A stretch of DNA of 64,000 nt from Acidobacteriota bacterium. GTDB taxonomy: Bacteria; Acidobacteriota; Vicinamibacteria; Vicinamibacterales; UBA2999. The stretch covers positions 62,001 through 126,000 of the forward strand of contig JAGNJW010000005.1 of NCBI GenBank assembly GCA_018000455.1, read 5' to 3'. The notes below the pieces were generated by a model. It searched no databases. It was not told the DNA's origin and was given only the letters and a program-made list of their open reading frames with translations. Position numbers and translations under genes: made by a program. Numbering within the stretch: position 1 is the stretch's first letter; every line of letters begins with the position of its first letter. This document shows positions 36,327 to 45,265 of the stretch, piece by piece.

Positions 36327-37273
36327 CCGATATTGGCGACATGCTGCGAACGGCCCTGCCTGGGGTTGCCGTGACGGCCAATGCGCCGCTCGGGCCGCTG
36401 ACGACCTTCAAGGTCGGCGGTCTCGCCGATTGGCTGGTCGAACCGGGGAGCGGCGACGACCTCGTTCGGGTGCTGCAATTGGTGCAGCAGCACGGCCTGC
36501 CCCTCACGATGCTGGGCGGCGGCTCGAACGTGCTCATCGCCGACGAGGGTGTTCGCGGCGTGGTGGTGCGACCGCGCGGCGGCGTGCTGCAGCGGGTCGG
36601 TCCAGACATCGTCCGCGCCGATGCGGCCGTGACGATCAATGGCCTCGTGCGCTGGACGATCGGCCGGGGCCTGGCGGCCCTCGAAGCGTGGGCCGGCACG
36701 CCCGGCACGGTCGGGGGCGCCATCTACGGCAATGCACACTGGCGCCAAGCCAACGTCGGCGACGTCGTGGAGAGCGTGCGGGTGATGACCCGCGACGGCG
36801 GCCTGCGCCAGGTACCGGCCGACCGGCTCGGCTTCGACTACGACACGAGCCGTCTGCAGCAGAGCGGAGAGATCTTGATCTGGGCGGCGTTCCGCGTGCA
36901 GCCGAACCACGATCCCGAGGCCCTGCGGGCCGTGGCCCGCGCGTCGCTCGCCTTCCGGAAACAGACGCAACCACTGGCCTCGCCGAGCGCCGGGTGCATC
37001 TTTCAGAACCCGCAATCGCCACGCGATACGCTGCCTGAGGGCATGCCCGCATCGGCCGGTGCTCTGGTCGATCGCGCCGGACTCAAGGGACGCGCCATCG
37101 GCGGAGCGCGCGTATCGGACGCGCACGCGAACTTCATCGTCAACGACGGCACGGCCACGGCGCACGACGTCGCGGCGCTCATCGAGCTGTGCCGCGCCAC
37201 GGTGGCCGAGCGGTTCGGTGTCACGCTCAGGGATGAGATCGTCCGGCTGGGCGCGTGGCTGGAGAGAGGCTGA
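36323..37273 (+). CDS. murB: UDP-N-acetylenolpyruvoylglucosamine reductase MurB
   Basis: 316 residues. MurB reduces enolpyruvyl-UDP-GlcNAc to UDP-MurNAc with NADPH and FAD. Motifs are LTTFKVGGLADWLVEP, LGGGSNVLIADEGVRGVV, EAWAGTPGTVGGAIYGNAH, ASPSAGCIFQNP and AHANFIVNDG. The SAGCIFQNP motif carries Cys where many MurB have the catalytic Ser; this is seen in a subset of type II enzymes. murA follows ten bases later. Confidence 0.95.
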   Translation: MTDIGDMLRTALPGVAVTANAPLGPLTTFKVGGLADWLVEPGSGDDLVRVLQLVQQHGLPLTMLGGGSNVLIADEGVRGVVVRPRGGVLQRVGPDIVRADAAVTINGLVRWTIGRGLAALEAWAGTPGTVGGAIYGNAHWRQANVGDVVESVRVMTRDGGLRQVPADRLGFDYDTSRLQQSGEILIWAAFRVQPNHDPEALRAVARASLAFRKQTQPLASPSAGCIFQNPQSPRDTLPEGMPASAGALVDRAGLKGRAIGGARVSDAHANFIVNDGTATAHDVAALIELCRATVAERFGVTLRDEIVRLGAWLERG

Positions 37274-37283
37274 AGGACGAGGC

Positions 37284-38537
37284 ATGTCGACACTAATCAT
37301 CGAAGGGGGCCATCGCCTGTCAGGGGTGGTCGATGTCGAGGGCAACAAGAACGCCGCGTTGCCCCTGATGGCGGCGACGTTGCTCACCCCCGACACCTGC
37401 GTACTCACGAACGTGCCCCGCATCGTGGACGTGGACGTGATGGCGCGTCTGCTGCTCGACCTGGGTGCCGAGGTCGAAGGCATCGGCAGCCCGACGCTCA
37501 CCATCCGCTGCAAGGAGGTGCGCACGCACGAGCCCGACCGGGTCCTGGTCGGCCGCTTGCGTGGCTCGGTGCTGCTGCTCGGACCGTTGCTGGCGCGCAC
37601 GGGGCGCGCGTGGATTGCGCCGCCTGGAGGCGACTTCCCGGCCCGTCGCACCATCCGCACCCACCTCGAGGCCCTGACGGCGATGGGTGCCGAACAGGTG
37701 GACGGTCCAGGCCACCGGTTGGAGGCGCCGCGCGGGCTGGCGCCGGCCTCCATCTATCTCGACGAGGCTTCGGTGACGGGCACCGAGACGGCGCTGCTGG
37801 CCGCGGCGGCGGCCCCAGGCCTGTCGGAGATTCGCCACGCGGCCTGCGAACCCCACGTCGTCGAACTGTGCGAGTTCCTGACGAGCATGGGCGCCGGCAT
37901 CACCGGCGCCGGTTCGCACACCATCCGCGTCCAGGGCAGTCGGAGTCTGGGCGGCGCGACCAGGACGCTCTGGGGCGACTACATCGAGGCGGGAAGCTGG
38001 GCGGTGGTCGGAGCCATCACCGGCGGCGAAGTCGAGATCCGGGGCGCGCGAGCGGTCGACATGGAGGTCGTCACCGCGACCCTGCGCAAGCTTGGCGTCG
38101 GCTGTGAGCAGCGGGGCGACACCCTCCGTGTCGTGCCCTCGACGCTCGTCGGCGCCGGCCGCATCACGACTGGCCTGTGGCCGGCCTTCCCGAGCGATCT
38201 CGTGAGTCTGGCCACGGTGCTCGCGACCCAGGCCGACGGCGCGACGCTCGTGCACGACTGGATGTACGAGCTGCGCCTCTTCGCGCTCGAGCAGATGAGC
38301 GGCATGGGAGCGGATCTGTTTCTGTGCGACCCCCACCGCATCATCGTGACCGGGCCGGCGAAGCTGCGTGGCAAGGCGCTCGACAGCCGCGACATCCGGT
38401 CGGGGATGGCGCTCATCGCGGCAGCGCTGGCCGCCAGAGGCCAGAGCCGGGTCGAGCCGCTCGAGACCGTCGAGCGCGGTTACGGAACGCTCGTCGAGCG
38501 TCTGCAGTCGCTGGGCGCCCACGTGGCGCGCGTCTAG
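37284..38537 (+). CDS. murA: UDP-GlcNAc 1-carboxyvinyltransferase MurA with Cys-to-Asp change
   Basis: 417 residues. MurA adds enolpyruvate to UDP-GlcNAc, the committed step of peptidoglycan synthesis. The N-terminal substrate loop VEGNKNAALPLMAA and LRGSVLLLGPLLARTG are typical. The active-site loop, usually GGC-AIG-x-RPVDLH, reads GGDFPARRTIRTHL: residue 117 is Asp (codon 37632-37634), not Cys. The same replacement exists in Mycobacterium (Asp117) and Chlamydia, which are fosfomycin-resistant. Start ATG 37284 is set by the family N-terminus. Confidence 0.93.
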   Translation: MSTLIIEGGHRLSGVVDVEGNKNAALPLMAATLLTPDTCVLTNVPRIVDVDVMARLLLDLGAEVEGIGSPTLTIRCKEVRTHEPDRVLVGRLRGSVLLLGPLLARTGRAWIAPPGGDFPARRTIRTHLEALTAMGAEQVDGPGHRLEAPRGLAPASIYLDEASVTGTETALLAAAAAPGLSEIRHAACEPHVVELCEFLTSMGAGITGAGSHTIRVQGSRSLGGATRTLWGDYIEAGSWAVVGAITGGEVEIRGARAVDMEVVTATLRKLGVGCEQRGDTLRVVPSTLVGAGRITTGLWPAFPSDLVSLATVLATQADGATLVHDWMYELRLFALEQMSGMGADLFLCDPHRIIVTGPAKLRGKALDSRDIRSGMALIAAALAARGQSRVEPLETVERGYGTLVERLQSLGAHVARV

Positions 38538-38546
38538 GCGGGAGGT

Positions 38547-40415
38547 CTACACGCCCGGCGGAGGCGGTGGTGGTTTGACCGGCGACGCGGTCGTCGGCAC
38601 CGTCGGCATCGGTCTCAGCACCGGTGTCGCCCCGGGTAGCGCCGGCCCGCCTGCTGGCTGGACGCCGGCGGCCTCGCCGCCCGGGGGACGATTCGGCGCC
38701 GGCGCCGGCACGTCGATGACGGAGGCGCCGGTGTCGCGGCCGACCTTGAAGGCGCGGACGTCGGCGTCGGTGAGGTCCAGCACTCTCACGATGTGTGGCG
38801 TGAGCGTCAGGATGATGTCGGTCTGCTGCGTTTCGAGGCGATTGAACGAGAAAATCTTGCCGATCACGGGGATGTCGCTGAGCCCCGGGATTCCTGCCGC
38901 CACCTTGCGTTCGTCGTCGCGGATGAGTCCGGCGAGCATGTTCGTCTCGCCGTCGCGCAGACGGATGACCGTGCTGATCGAGCGATTGCCGAACGTCGGC
39001 AGTCCACCGAAGCCGCTGCCAGAGATGCTGCTGATCTCGATTCGTACCGCCAGCGAGACGTCGTCGTCGTGGTGCGTGCGCGGCGTGATGTCGATGTTCA
39101 CCCCGATGTTCTCGTAGTTGAACGACGTAATGGGTTGCGTCTGCACGCCACCGGCCGCGATCGGCGCAAAGGTCGTGACCGGCACCGGCACCCGCTCGCC
39201 GAAGCGGGCCTGGGCGGCGATGCCCTCCGAGGTGCGAAGCTGCGGATTGGCGAGCGTGCGCGTGTTGGTGTCGCTCTTGAGCAGCCGGTAGTACAGCCCC
39301 GGCAGGTTCGTGAGGAGAACATCGGACGACGTGAGACTGCGCAGGTCGCGCAGTGTCAGACTCTCGCGGCCGACCGCTGCCTGGCCGTCGAGACCGGTGG
39401 GCGAGCTGGTGGGCGAGGCGATTTGCAGGCCGTAGTCACGGAGCCGCGTGCGGTCGACCTCGAGCAGCTCGACATCGATGACGACCTCCGGCCGGGCCTT
39501 GTCGATGGCCTGGATGATGCGACCCGCAGCCGCCACCCGCTCGGGTGTGTCCTTGATGGTGATGGCGTTGGTGGCCGCCACCGGGGCCAGGCGCCGCGCG
39601 TCGACCACGATGCGCAGCACGTCCACGGTTTCCTTGAGATCGGCGTTGCTCAGGAAGAACGTGCGGACGATCTCTTCCTCGTACTCGCGGCGTTTGGCGG
39701 CCGTATCGGGGATGACGGCGACGGTACGGGGCGCGGTGACGCGCCAGAAGTGCCGCGTCGCCGTGGCCACCGACGACAGCGCTTCGGCCAGGGGCGCCTT
39801 GCGCAGATCGATGCTGAGCGTCTGATCGCGAAACGCCGGGTCGAAGACGACGCTCAACTCGGCGAACTGGCCGATCGCCGTGAAGATGTCGCGGGCGCTG
39901 GCGGCCCGAAAGACCAGCGACTCGGGGAGGGTGACGTCGGTGGGGACGTCGACGCCGGGGAGCGGCGCCGCGAGGCTGTCCTTAATGAGCGCTTCAAGCG
40001 TGGTCTTGCCGCCGCGGTCGATGGCCACCTGCGTGCGCATCTGCGCGCGCAGCGTGCGCAGTTGGTCCTGGATCTCGCCGCTGGCCGGATTCAGTTCCGC
40101 CGCCAGCTGGTACTCGACCAGCGCCTCGTCGGTGCGGCCGGTGGCGGCGTGGCGCCGAGCCCTGGCGAAGTGGTCCTGCGAGGCGCGGAGCTTGGCGCGG
40201 TCGAGCGAGAGGCGGATGGTGCGATCGTCTGGCCGAGCGCGGGCCGCCTTGGTGTACTCGGCCACGGCGAGGTCGTAGTCCTGCTGCTGTTCGGCCAGGC
40301 GGGCCTGGCGCAGGTTGCCGCCGCTCGAGGCGCAGGCGGCGACCGAGAGCACCAGCGCCAGCAGGCCGGCGGTCCGGACGCGCAGAAGACGACGGGGCAC
40401 CAACTGGCAGGTCAT
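38547..40415 (-). CDS. Secretin-family lipoprotein with TPR region (GspD/PilQ-like)
   Basis: 622 residues. A signal ending in VLSVAACAS (lipobox) is followed by TPR-like helices (about 30-105). Then comes a secretin N-terminal (STN/N0) domain (LVFRAASARDIFTAIGQFAELSVVFDP, DLRKAPLAEALSSV), an N1-type domain (ADLKETVDVLRIVVDARRLAPV), and the secretin core (VIDVELLEVDRTRLRDYGLQI, NPQLRTSEGIAAQARFGERVPV, MLAGLIRDDERKVAAGIPGLSDIPVIGKIF). A Pro-rich tail closes it. It should form an outer-membrane channel for a type II-like system. No other gsp genes are adjacent. It is coupled to lolA and is distinct from pilQ in this window. Confidence 0.85.
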   Translation of the reverse strand: MTCQLVPRRLLRVRTAGLLALVLSVAACASSGGNLRQARLAEQQQDYDLAVAEYTKAARARPDDRTIRLSLDRAKLRASQDHFARARRHAATGRTDEALVEYQLAAELNPASGEIQDQLRTLRAQMRTQVAIDRGGKTTLEALIKDSLAAPLPGVDVPTDVTLPESLVFRAASARDIFTAIGQFAELSVVFDPAFRDQTLSIDLRKAPLAEALSSVATATRHFWRVTAPRTVAVIPDTAAKRREYEEEIVRTFFLSNADLKETVDVLRIVVDARRLAPVAATNAITIKDTPERVAAAGRIIQAIDKARPEVVIDVELLEVDRTRLRDYGLQIASPTSSPTGLDGQAAVGRESLTLRDLRSLTSSDVLLTNLPGLYYRLLKSDTNTRTLANPQLRTSEGIAAQARFGERVPVPVTTFAPIAAGGVQTQPITSFNYENIGVNIDITPRTHHDDDVSLAVRIEISSISGSGFGGLPTFGNRSISTVIRLRDGETNMLAGLIRDDERKVAAGIPGLSDIPVIGKIFSFNRLETQQTDIILTLTPHIVRVLDLTDADVRAFKVGRDTGASVIDVPAPAPNRPPGGEAAGVQPAGGPALPGATPVLRPMPTVPTTASPVKPPPPPPGV

Positions 40416-41077
40416 TGGTTGACGACGTCCACGCCCTTCGGAATGCGGAACTCGAAGAGCGTATCGGGCGGACGCTGGTTTTCCTTCAGGTTGGTGAAGC
40501 TGAAGGCCGACTGGCCGCCCTGGCGATCGAGGGCCACGAGGTGGCGGATCTGGAAGCTGACCGGATCGACGGCGATCGCCAGCCATTCGAAATCAGGGTC
40601 CGACTTGCGCGCCACGAGCTTCAGACCCAGCAGGCCCGGGGCGGCGCCTGGCACCGCCATGGCCGACGCCACGAAGTCGCGTGTGAGATTCGCCTGGCCG
40701 GTCAGGAAGAGCGCCGGCGTGGTGTCGGCGCCTTTGGGGGCATCGCTGACCAGCACCTGCCGATCGGCAGGGAAGTAGGCGTAGACCTTCACGCCGTTTG
40801 AAACGAATTCCTTGCGCTCCGGGTCGGTGTAGACCCAGCGCATGCGCCCGGGGCGTTTGATGACCACCGTTCCACGCTCGGTGGATCTGGTCCGAAGCAC
40901 TCCGCCCTCGTAAGTCTGCGTGAACTGCCCCTCGAAGTCGGTGACGGCGTCGTAGCGGGCCTGGACCTTGCGGGCCACCTCGTCGGCGGCCGGGGTGGCT
41001 TGCGCCGAGGGTCGCGCACCGAGGCAGGCCAGGCACCACGCCAAAAGCGCCGCTCGCCCGAGGAGCTGCATCCGCAT
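40412..41077 (-). CDS. Outer-membrane lipoprotein carrier LolA-like protein
   Basis: 221 residues with a cleavable signal (MRMQLLGRAALLAWCLACLGARPSAQA). LolA-fold features are YDAVTDFEGQFTQTYEGGVLRTRSTERGTVVIKRPGRMRWVY, VKVYAYFPADRQVLVSD and the late PKGVDVVNQ. LolA ferries lipoproteins across the periplasm. The next gene encodes a lipoprotein secretin, a natural client, although the pair's coupling does not prove it. GTG at 41083 is an alternative start that would make the mRNA leaderless. Confidence 0.88.
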   Translation of the reverse strand: MRMQLLGRAALLAWCLACLGARPSAQATPAADEVARKVQARYDAVTDFEGQFTQTYEGGVLRTRSTERGTVVIKRPGRMRWVYTDPERKEFVSNGVKVYAYFPADRQVLVSDAPKGADTTPALFLTGQANLTRDFVASAMAVPGAAPGLLGLKLVARKSDPDFEWLAIAVDPVSFQIRHLVALDRQGGQSAFSFTNLKENQRPPDTLFEFRIPKGVDVVNQ

Positions 41078-41089
41078 GGTCACCGCTCC

Positions 41090-41095
41090 AGTATA
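41090..41095 (-). promoter_or_regulatory. -10 box of the lolA-secretin operon
   Basis: TATACT on the minus strand, 12 bases before the lolA ATG. The predicted transcription start falls at about 41083, only a few bases before the start codon. No clear -35. Confidence 0.45.
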
Positions 41096-41196
41096 CGGCC
41101 GCGCGCCGTCTTGGGCAGATCGGTGTCCGGGCACGACCCGGCCCGGCCGCAGGCGCGCCAAGTGCTCGGAATTATCGAGGGGAAGCCGGAGGTGAG

Positions 41197-41272
<76 letters not shown>

Positions 41273-41424
41273 ACAGTGACCGGCGCGTTGTCTGCGACCT
41301 ACGACAACATCGCGATTCTAGCACAGCCTTCCGACGTCATCCCAGCCACGCGTGGAGCGTGTACTCGGCCCGCCACGTCGTGGAAGGCGACGGATCCGTT
41401 GACGCGAACGACCGGAACGCTCGC

Positions 41425-43197
41425 CTACGGTACGACGACCCTGAGTTCTGCCGAAGGCCCGCCAGGGCCGCAGGCGTTGGTGCCGCGTACGCGCACGAAA
41501 TACTGGCCCCTTGGCGCTGGCACGTCAGCGGCCGTCAGGGTGCCGACGCCGAAGACTCCAAGATCCAGCGCACCCGGGCTGCTGCCGAGGCCGACCTCGT
41601 AGAAGGTCACTCCGGTGCCTGGTGGCGCGAACCACTGGAGGGTGGCGCTGCCGGCCATCACGCTCGCGTTCACGACCGCCGGTCCCGGCACGGCACACGC
41701 CGGTGCGACGTCGATGGCCACGTCGGCGGTCGGCGGACTCATGCCGCCGGGCCCAAGGCTGCGCACGCGTCCGTAGTAGCGCCCAGGCAACACCGCCGGG
41801 AAGACCGCGGCGGGCGTCGGGAGCATGAACGGGCCATACAGGACGCTACCGGGCGCCGGACCGGCCTCGAGGAGGTACCCCGTGACCGGCCCGCCCGTGC
41901 CCGGTCCGGACCAGGTCACGGTGACCGTGCCGTGCTGGGCCGATGCCACAAGATCGAGCGGTGCATCCGGCGCGATCGTCGCCGTCGAATAGGCGGCCAG
42001 CGTCGTCGCCGTCTCGGCCAGGCGCCGCGCGTTGTCCTGCAGGCTGTTGCCGGTGACGAGGCCCGTGACCGCCGGCTCGCGCACGGTGCTGCTCGAGTAA
42101 TTCAGGAGCCGGGCCGGCGCGCCTGGTGCGGCGTAGGCCATCAGCGTGCGCAGGGACTGGTCGCGGTAGCCTCGTGCATACGGCACGGGACTGACGACGG
42201 GATCGCCGGGGGCGTGGTCGGCGCCGAAATTGTGGCCGATCTCGTGGGAGAAGGACCACTGGCCGGCAAAGAGACAGGCCTCCTCGGTGACGCTGAACAC
42301 GGCCGAGGGCGCCGGCCCCAGGTAGGCCACGCCGCACCCCGCCGACGGGCTGATGCGTCCGACGACCAGCGCCACAAGATCCGCGCCGGTCGCGGCCCGC
42401 AGCGAGTCGACCAGGGTGCTCAGGGCGCCGCCAGAGCTCATCGCCGTCAGATCACCAATCAGGCCGCCGCCGGCTTCTTCGTAAGGCACCTGCTGCAGCC
42501 CCACGGTGGCGAGAGTCGCATCGACAGCGCTTCGCTCGAGAGCGGTGTTGGTGACGGCGACGGCATTGGCCAGTGACGCTTCGATCTGGGCGCTGCCGCC
42601 GGCCCGGATGCGAGCGCCTTCGGTGTACAGGACGAGCACGTCGATCCGTGCGGGCGCCTCAGCGGCGGCCACACCGGCAGCAGCCGGCGTGGTCGCGCGC
42701 GGCGGGATCTGCGCTGGCAACTCGGGTGGCGCGCCGAGCGGCGAGAGCTCACGAACGAGGGTCTCGCCAGGCTCGACCGCCTCGAGCGCATAGGACGTGC
42801 CGTGCGCGGTGATGCCCCCGCTCAGTCCCGCTGGTCCGAGCGTGAGCGCGGCGATGACGTCGTCTCCCGCGCCGCTGGTGCCAATCCAGCTGCGATACCC
42901 TGGCGTGGACGTGTCGATGCGCACGCGGCGCAGATCGAACAGCACGTCGTCGAAGAGGTTCAGCGTGAACGGCGCCTCTGCCGAGGTCGCGCGGTCGAGC
43001 GCCGCGCCCAGCAAATCGACGCGCACCAACACCAGACGGGCGCGGGCGGTGCGACCGTCGGAGGTCGCCGGACGAGGGTCGCGCGCTGATTGGCCGAAGA
43101 GTCGCGGGCGCGTCTGCGCCCAGGTCGGGATGGGCGCGACGAGCACGAACACGAGTGCCGCGAGCGCCGCCCTACGGAACGACCACTGCGACCTCAT
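41425..43197 (-). CDS. Secreted M12-type zinc metalloprotease with FN3-like repeats
   Basis: 590 residues. A signal peptide ends at about residue 27 (LVFVLVAPIPTWAQ). A propeptide-like region is followed by a reprolysin-type catalytic domain (ARIDVLVLYTEGARIRAGG) with the complete zinc site HEIGHNFGADH at residues 318-328 and Met-turn LMAYAAPG. Two FN3-like repeats close the protein (GTVTVTWSGPGTGGPVTGYLLEAG; FYEVGLGSSPGALDLGVF). It is a probable extracellular protease. Its start overlaps the previous gene's stop by 26 bases, so the two are one operon. The substrate is unknown. Confidence 0.83.
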   Translation of the reverse strand: MRSQWSFRRAALAALVFVLVAPIPTWAQTRPRLFGQSARDPRPATSDGRTARARLVLVRVDLLGAALDRATSAEAPFTLNLFDDVLFDLRRVRIDTSTPGYRSWIGTSGAGDDVIAALTLGPAGLSGGITAHGTSYALEAVEPGETLVRELSPLGAPPELPAQIPPRATTPAAAGVAAAEAPARIDVLVLYTEGARIRAGGSAQIEASLANAVAVTNTALERSAVDATLATVGLQQVPYEEAGGGLIGDLTAMSSGGALSTLVDSLRAATGADLVALVVGRISPSAGCGVAYLGPAPSAVFSVTEEACLFAGQWSFSHEIGHNFGADHAPGDPVVSPVPYARGYRDQSLRTLMAYAAPGAPARLLNYSSSTVREPAVTGLVTGNSLQDNARRLAETATTLAAYSTATIAPDAPLDLVASAQHGTVTVTWSGPGTGGPVTGYLLEAGPAPGSVLYGPFMLPTPAAVFPAVLPGRYYGRVRSLGPGGMSPPTADVAIDVAPACAVPGPAVVNASVMAGSATLQWFAPPGTGVTFYEVGLGSSPGALDLGVFGVGTLTAADVPAPRGQYFVRVRGTNACGPGGPSAELRVVVP

Positions 43198-45163
43198 TCG
43201 AGGCTCCGCTCTGGCCGCAGGCATTGGTTGCGATGATGCGCACGTAGTAGGTGCCGGCCGGCGCCGGCGTCGCCAGCCCGGTGCCGGTGGTGCCGGTTGG
43301 ATAGACGACGAGGTCGGCGGCGCCGGGCGTGCTGCCGGCGACCACGGTGTAGCTGGTCGGCGGGGTGCCGGGGGGCGCGGTCCAGGCCAGGTTGACGATG
43401 CCGCCGGCGGCGGACCAGACCAGTCCAGTGGGTGCCGCGGGCGCTGCCGCGCAGGGCTGCACAACCAGGGTGATTTCGGGCGACGGGGGACTCACACCGC
43501 AGATATTCGTCGCGTGGACTCGCACGTAGTAGGTGCCATACGGCACCGAGCTGACCAGTGTCGTCGCCGTGGCCGGGTAGGCCAGCACCGCCAGATTCGC
43601 CAGGCCGGGTGCGCTGCCGGCCACGACCTGGTAGCCCTGCACCGTGTTACTCGGCGGCGGTGTCCACTGCAGGCTGACGACGGCGTCGTTCGACGTCCCG
43701 GTGAGTGAGGCAGGCGCGGCCGGCGCCGTGCAGGTTCCCACCGTGACCGACTGCTCGGCGGTGGGCGCGCTCGTGCCGAGCGCATTCTGCGCGCGCAGCC
43801 GGGTGTAGTAGACACCAGTGGCGGCCGGCCCGATTGCCGTGGAGGTGGCCGGCGCGTTGATGGTGAAGGTGCCGAGGTTGTAGATGCCAGGGGCGGTGCC
43901 GGCGTCGATGAGATAGCGCTGCGCTTGCCCGCCGGTTGCTGCGGGCGTCCAGTTCATCGTCACCGTCGACAGCGCCGAGGTGACCGTGAAGGCGGTTGGC
44001 GTGTTCGGCGGGTTGGCGCCGCTCGGGATGCCCTGGTAGATCGCCGTGGCGCCGGCAAGGTCGTCGGCGCCGAGTCCGCTCGGCCCGCTGGTGCAGCCGG
44101 TGGGCGGTGACGCCTGCATGATGGCCGTCGCGCTGGTCGAGTGGCCGAGCCCGAGCGCATGTCCGATGCCGTGCGTGATGGCGTCTTGAAAGCAGCCGGC
44201 CGAGGTTGACTGCGGTCCGGCGTCGTTCAGGACGACGAAACCCTGCAGGAACTTCTGAAATGTCACGCCGCCCACGGTGCGCAAGTCGCCGGAGGTGTAG
44301 TAGCCGCCGCCGACGACCCAGTCGCTGACGTTGCCACCACACGGGTCGTTGAAGGCGAGCGCGACGCGCCCATTGCCGGTGAAGCTGAGCGCAGGGCACG
44401 CACTGGGCGACAGGGTCGAGCTTCCCTCACGCAGATCCAGTTGCATGCCGGAGGCGGCCCACAGCCCGATGGCGGCCGTGACGTGGCCGGCGGCCGCATG
44501 CGTCCACGTAGCAGGAAATGGCGGTCGATCGACGAAGAGCGGCGAGTTCTCGTCCACCTCGTGCCAGCGCGCCGGGTAGCCGCCATCGGTCGGCAGATAC
44601 GCAAAGGCGGTCGTGCGGCCGCCTAGCGGCGGCGAATACCCTGGCGGGATGGCCGTGAAACCCGCAAGCGGCAGGCGGCCGCGCGTCATCTCTCCGATCG
44701 CGTCCTCGAGCCCACGGCCGAGGTCGGTCCCATCGTCCTGGCGTTTGGTCGCGGTCTCGACGCCGGTCGTGGCATCGATTTCGAGGTGCCACTTCCCGCG
44801 TGCGAGGCCTGCCGTGAAGAGTGTCCCGTCCGACGGGCGGGCCGCCAGCTCGAGCAGGACGTCTTCGTTGGCGGCGAAGGCCGCCTGCCCGGCAATCCAC
44901 AACCCAATGCCGCCGATCTCTCCCCCGAGTTGCTTGAGCACCAGGCGGGAGGGCACACCGCTCCCGAGCAGCACGCGTGAGACGTCGATGGTCACGTAGG
45001 TGTGGAGGACGTTGGCTGCGTCCCAGCGAGACTCCGCCGCCACCACCCGGCCCCGCACCACCACGGCGCCGGTGGCCGAGGCCACGGGCTGGGCCGCCAC
45101 CGGTGTGCTCAGGCAGGCGGCAAGACAGACCAGCGCGCCGAGAATCCGAGTCGGGAAATTCAT
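43172..45163 (-). CDS. Secreted metzincin-like protein with altered zinc motif and FN3 repeats
   Basis: 663 residues with a signal peptide (ACLSTPVAAQ) and a GAGG ribosome-binding site. The middle domain resembles matrixin/M10-type metzincins: QDAITHGIGHALGLGHSTSATAIM, with zinc ligands His331, His335 and His341 and a Met residue behind them. The catalytic Glu of HExxH is Gly332, so peptidase activity is doubtful. Three FN3-like repeats follow from about residue 390 (GTYYVRVHATNICG, AGTYYVRIIATNACG). It may be a binding pseudo-protease or an enzyme using another base. Operon with the M12-type protease. Confidence 0.78.
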   Translation of the reverse strand: MNFPTRILGALVCLAACLSTPVAAQPVASATGAVVVRGRVVAAESRWDAANVLHTYVTIDVSRVLLGSGVPSRLVLKQLGGEIGGIGLWIAGQAAFAANEDVLLELAARPSDGTLFTAGLARGKWHLEIDATTGVETATKRQDDGTDLGRGLEDAIGEMTRGRLPLAGFTAIPPGYSPPLGGRTTAFAYLPTDGGYPARWHEVDENSPLFVDRPPFPATWTHAAAGHVTAAIGLWAASGMQLDLREGSSTLSPSACPALSFTGNGRVALAFNDPCGGNVSDWVVGGGYYTSGDLRTVGGVTFQKFLQGFVVLNDAGPQSTSAGCFQDAITHGIGHALGLGHSTSATAIMQASPPTGCTSGPSGLGADDLAGATAIYQGIPSGANPPNTPTAFTVTSALSTVTMNWTPAATGGQAQRYLIDAGTAPGIYNLGTFTINAPATSTAIGPAATGVYYTRLRAQNALGTSAPTAEQSVTVGTCTAPAAPASLTGTSNDAVVSLQWTPPPSNTVQGYQVVAGSAPGLANLAVLAYPATATTLVSSVPYGTYYVRVHATNICGVSPPSPEITLVVQPCAAAPAAPTGLVWSAAGGIVNLAWTAPPGTPPTSYTVVAGSTPGAADLVVYPTGTTGTGLATPAPAGTYYVRIIATNACGQSGASNEVAVVVP

Positions 45164-45207
45164 GCCACCTCAGAAATACCACGACCGGGACAGATCGGGC
45201 ACTGCGT

Positions 45208-45241
45208 CAAAGCGAAAGGGCCGGTGTATCGACACCGGCCC
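45208..45241 (-). terminator. Rho-independent-like terminator after the FN3 protein at 45266-46588
   Basis: A perfect 10-bp stem, GGGCCGGTGT and ACACCGGCCC, with a four-base loop at 45218-45241. On the minus strand TTTCGCTTT follows. It lies 24 bases after the stop codon and separates that gene from the metzincin operon, which must therefore have its own promoter in 45164-45217; none is obvious. Confidence 0.75.
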
Positions 45242-45265
45242 CTCCGACACGCGGACTCCTACCAG

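Noticed and set aside
38793..40778. A 661-codon frame antisense to the secretin gene.
   Set aside because: The secretin and LolA products are clear; the antisense product is low-complexity Arg/Asp/Gly sequence.
45218..45241. The stem-loop as an intrinsic regulatory RNA or transposon end.
   Set aside because: It lies right after a stop codon and is followed by a U-rich tract, so a terminator explains it. No matching end or transposase is present.
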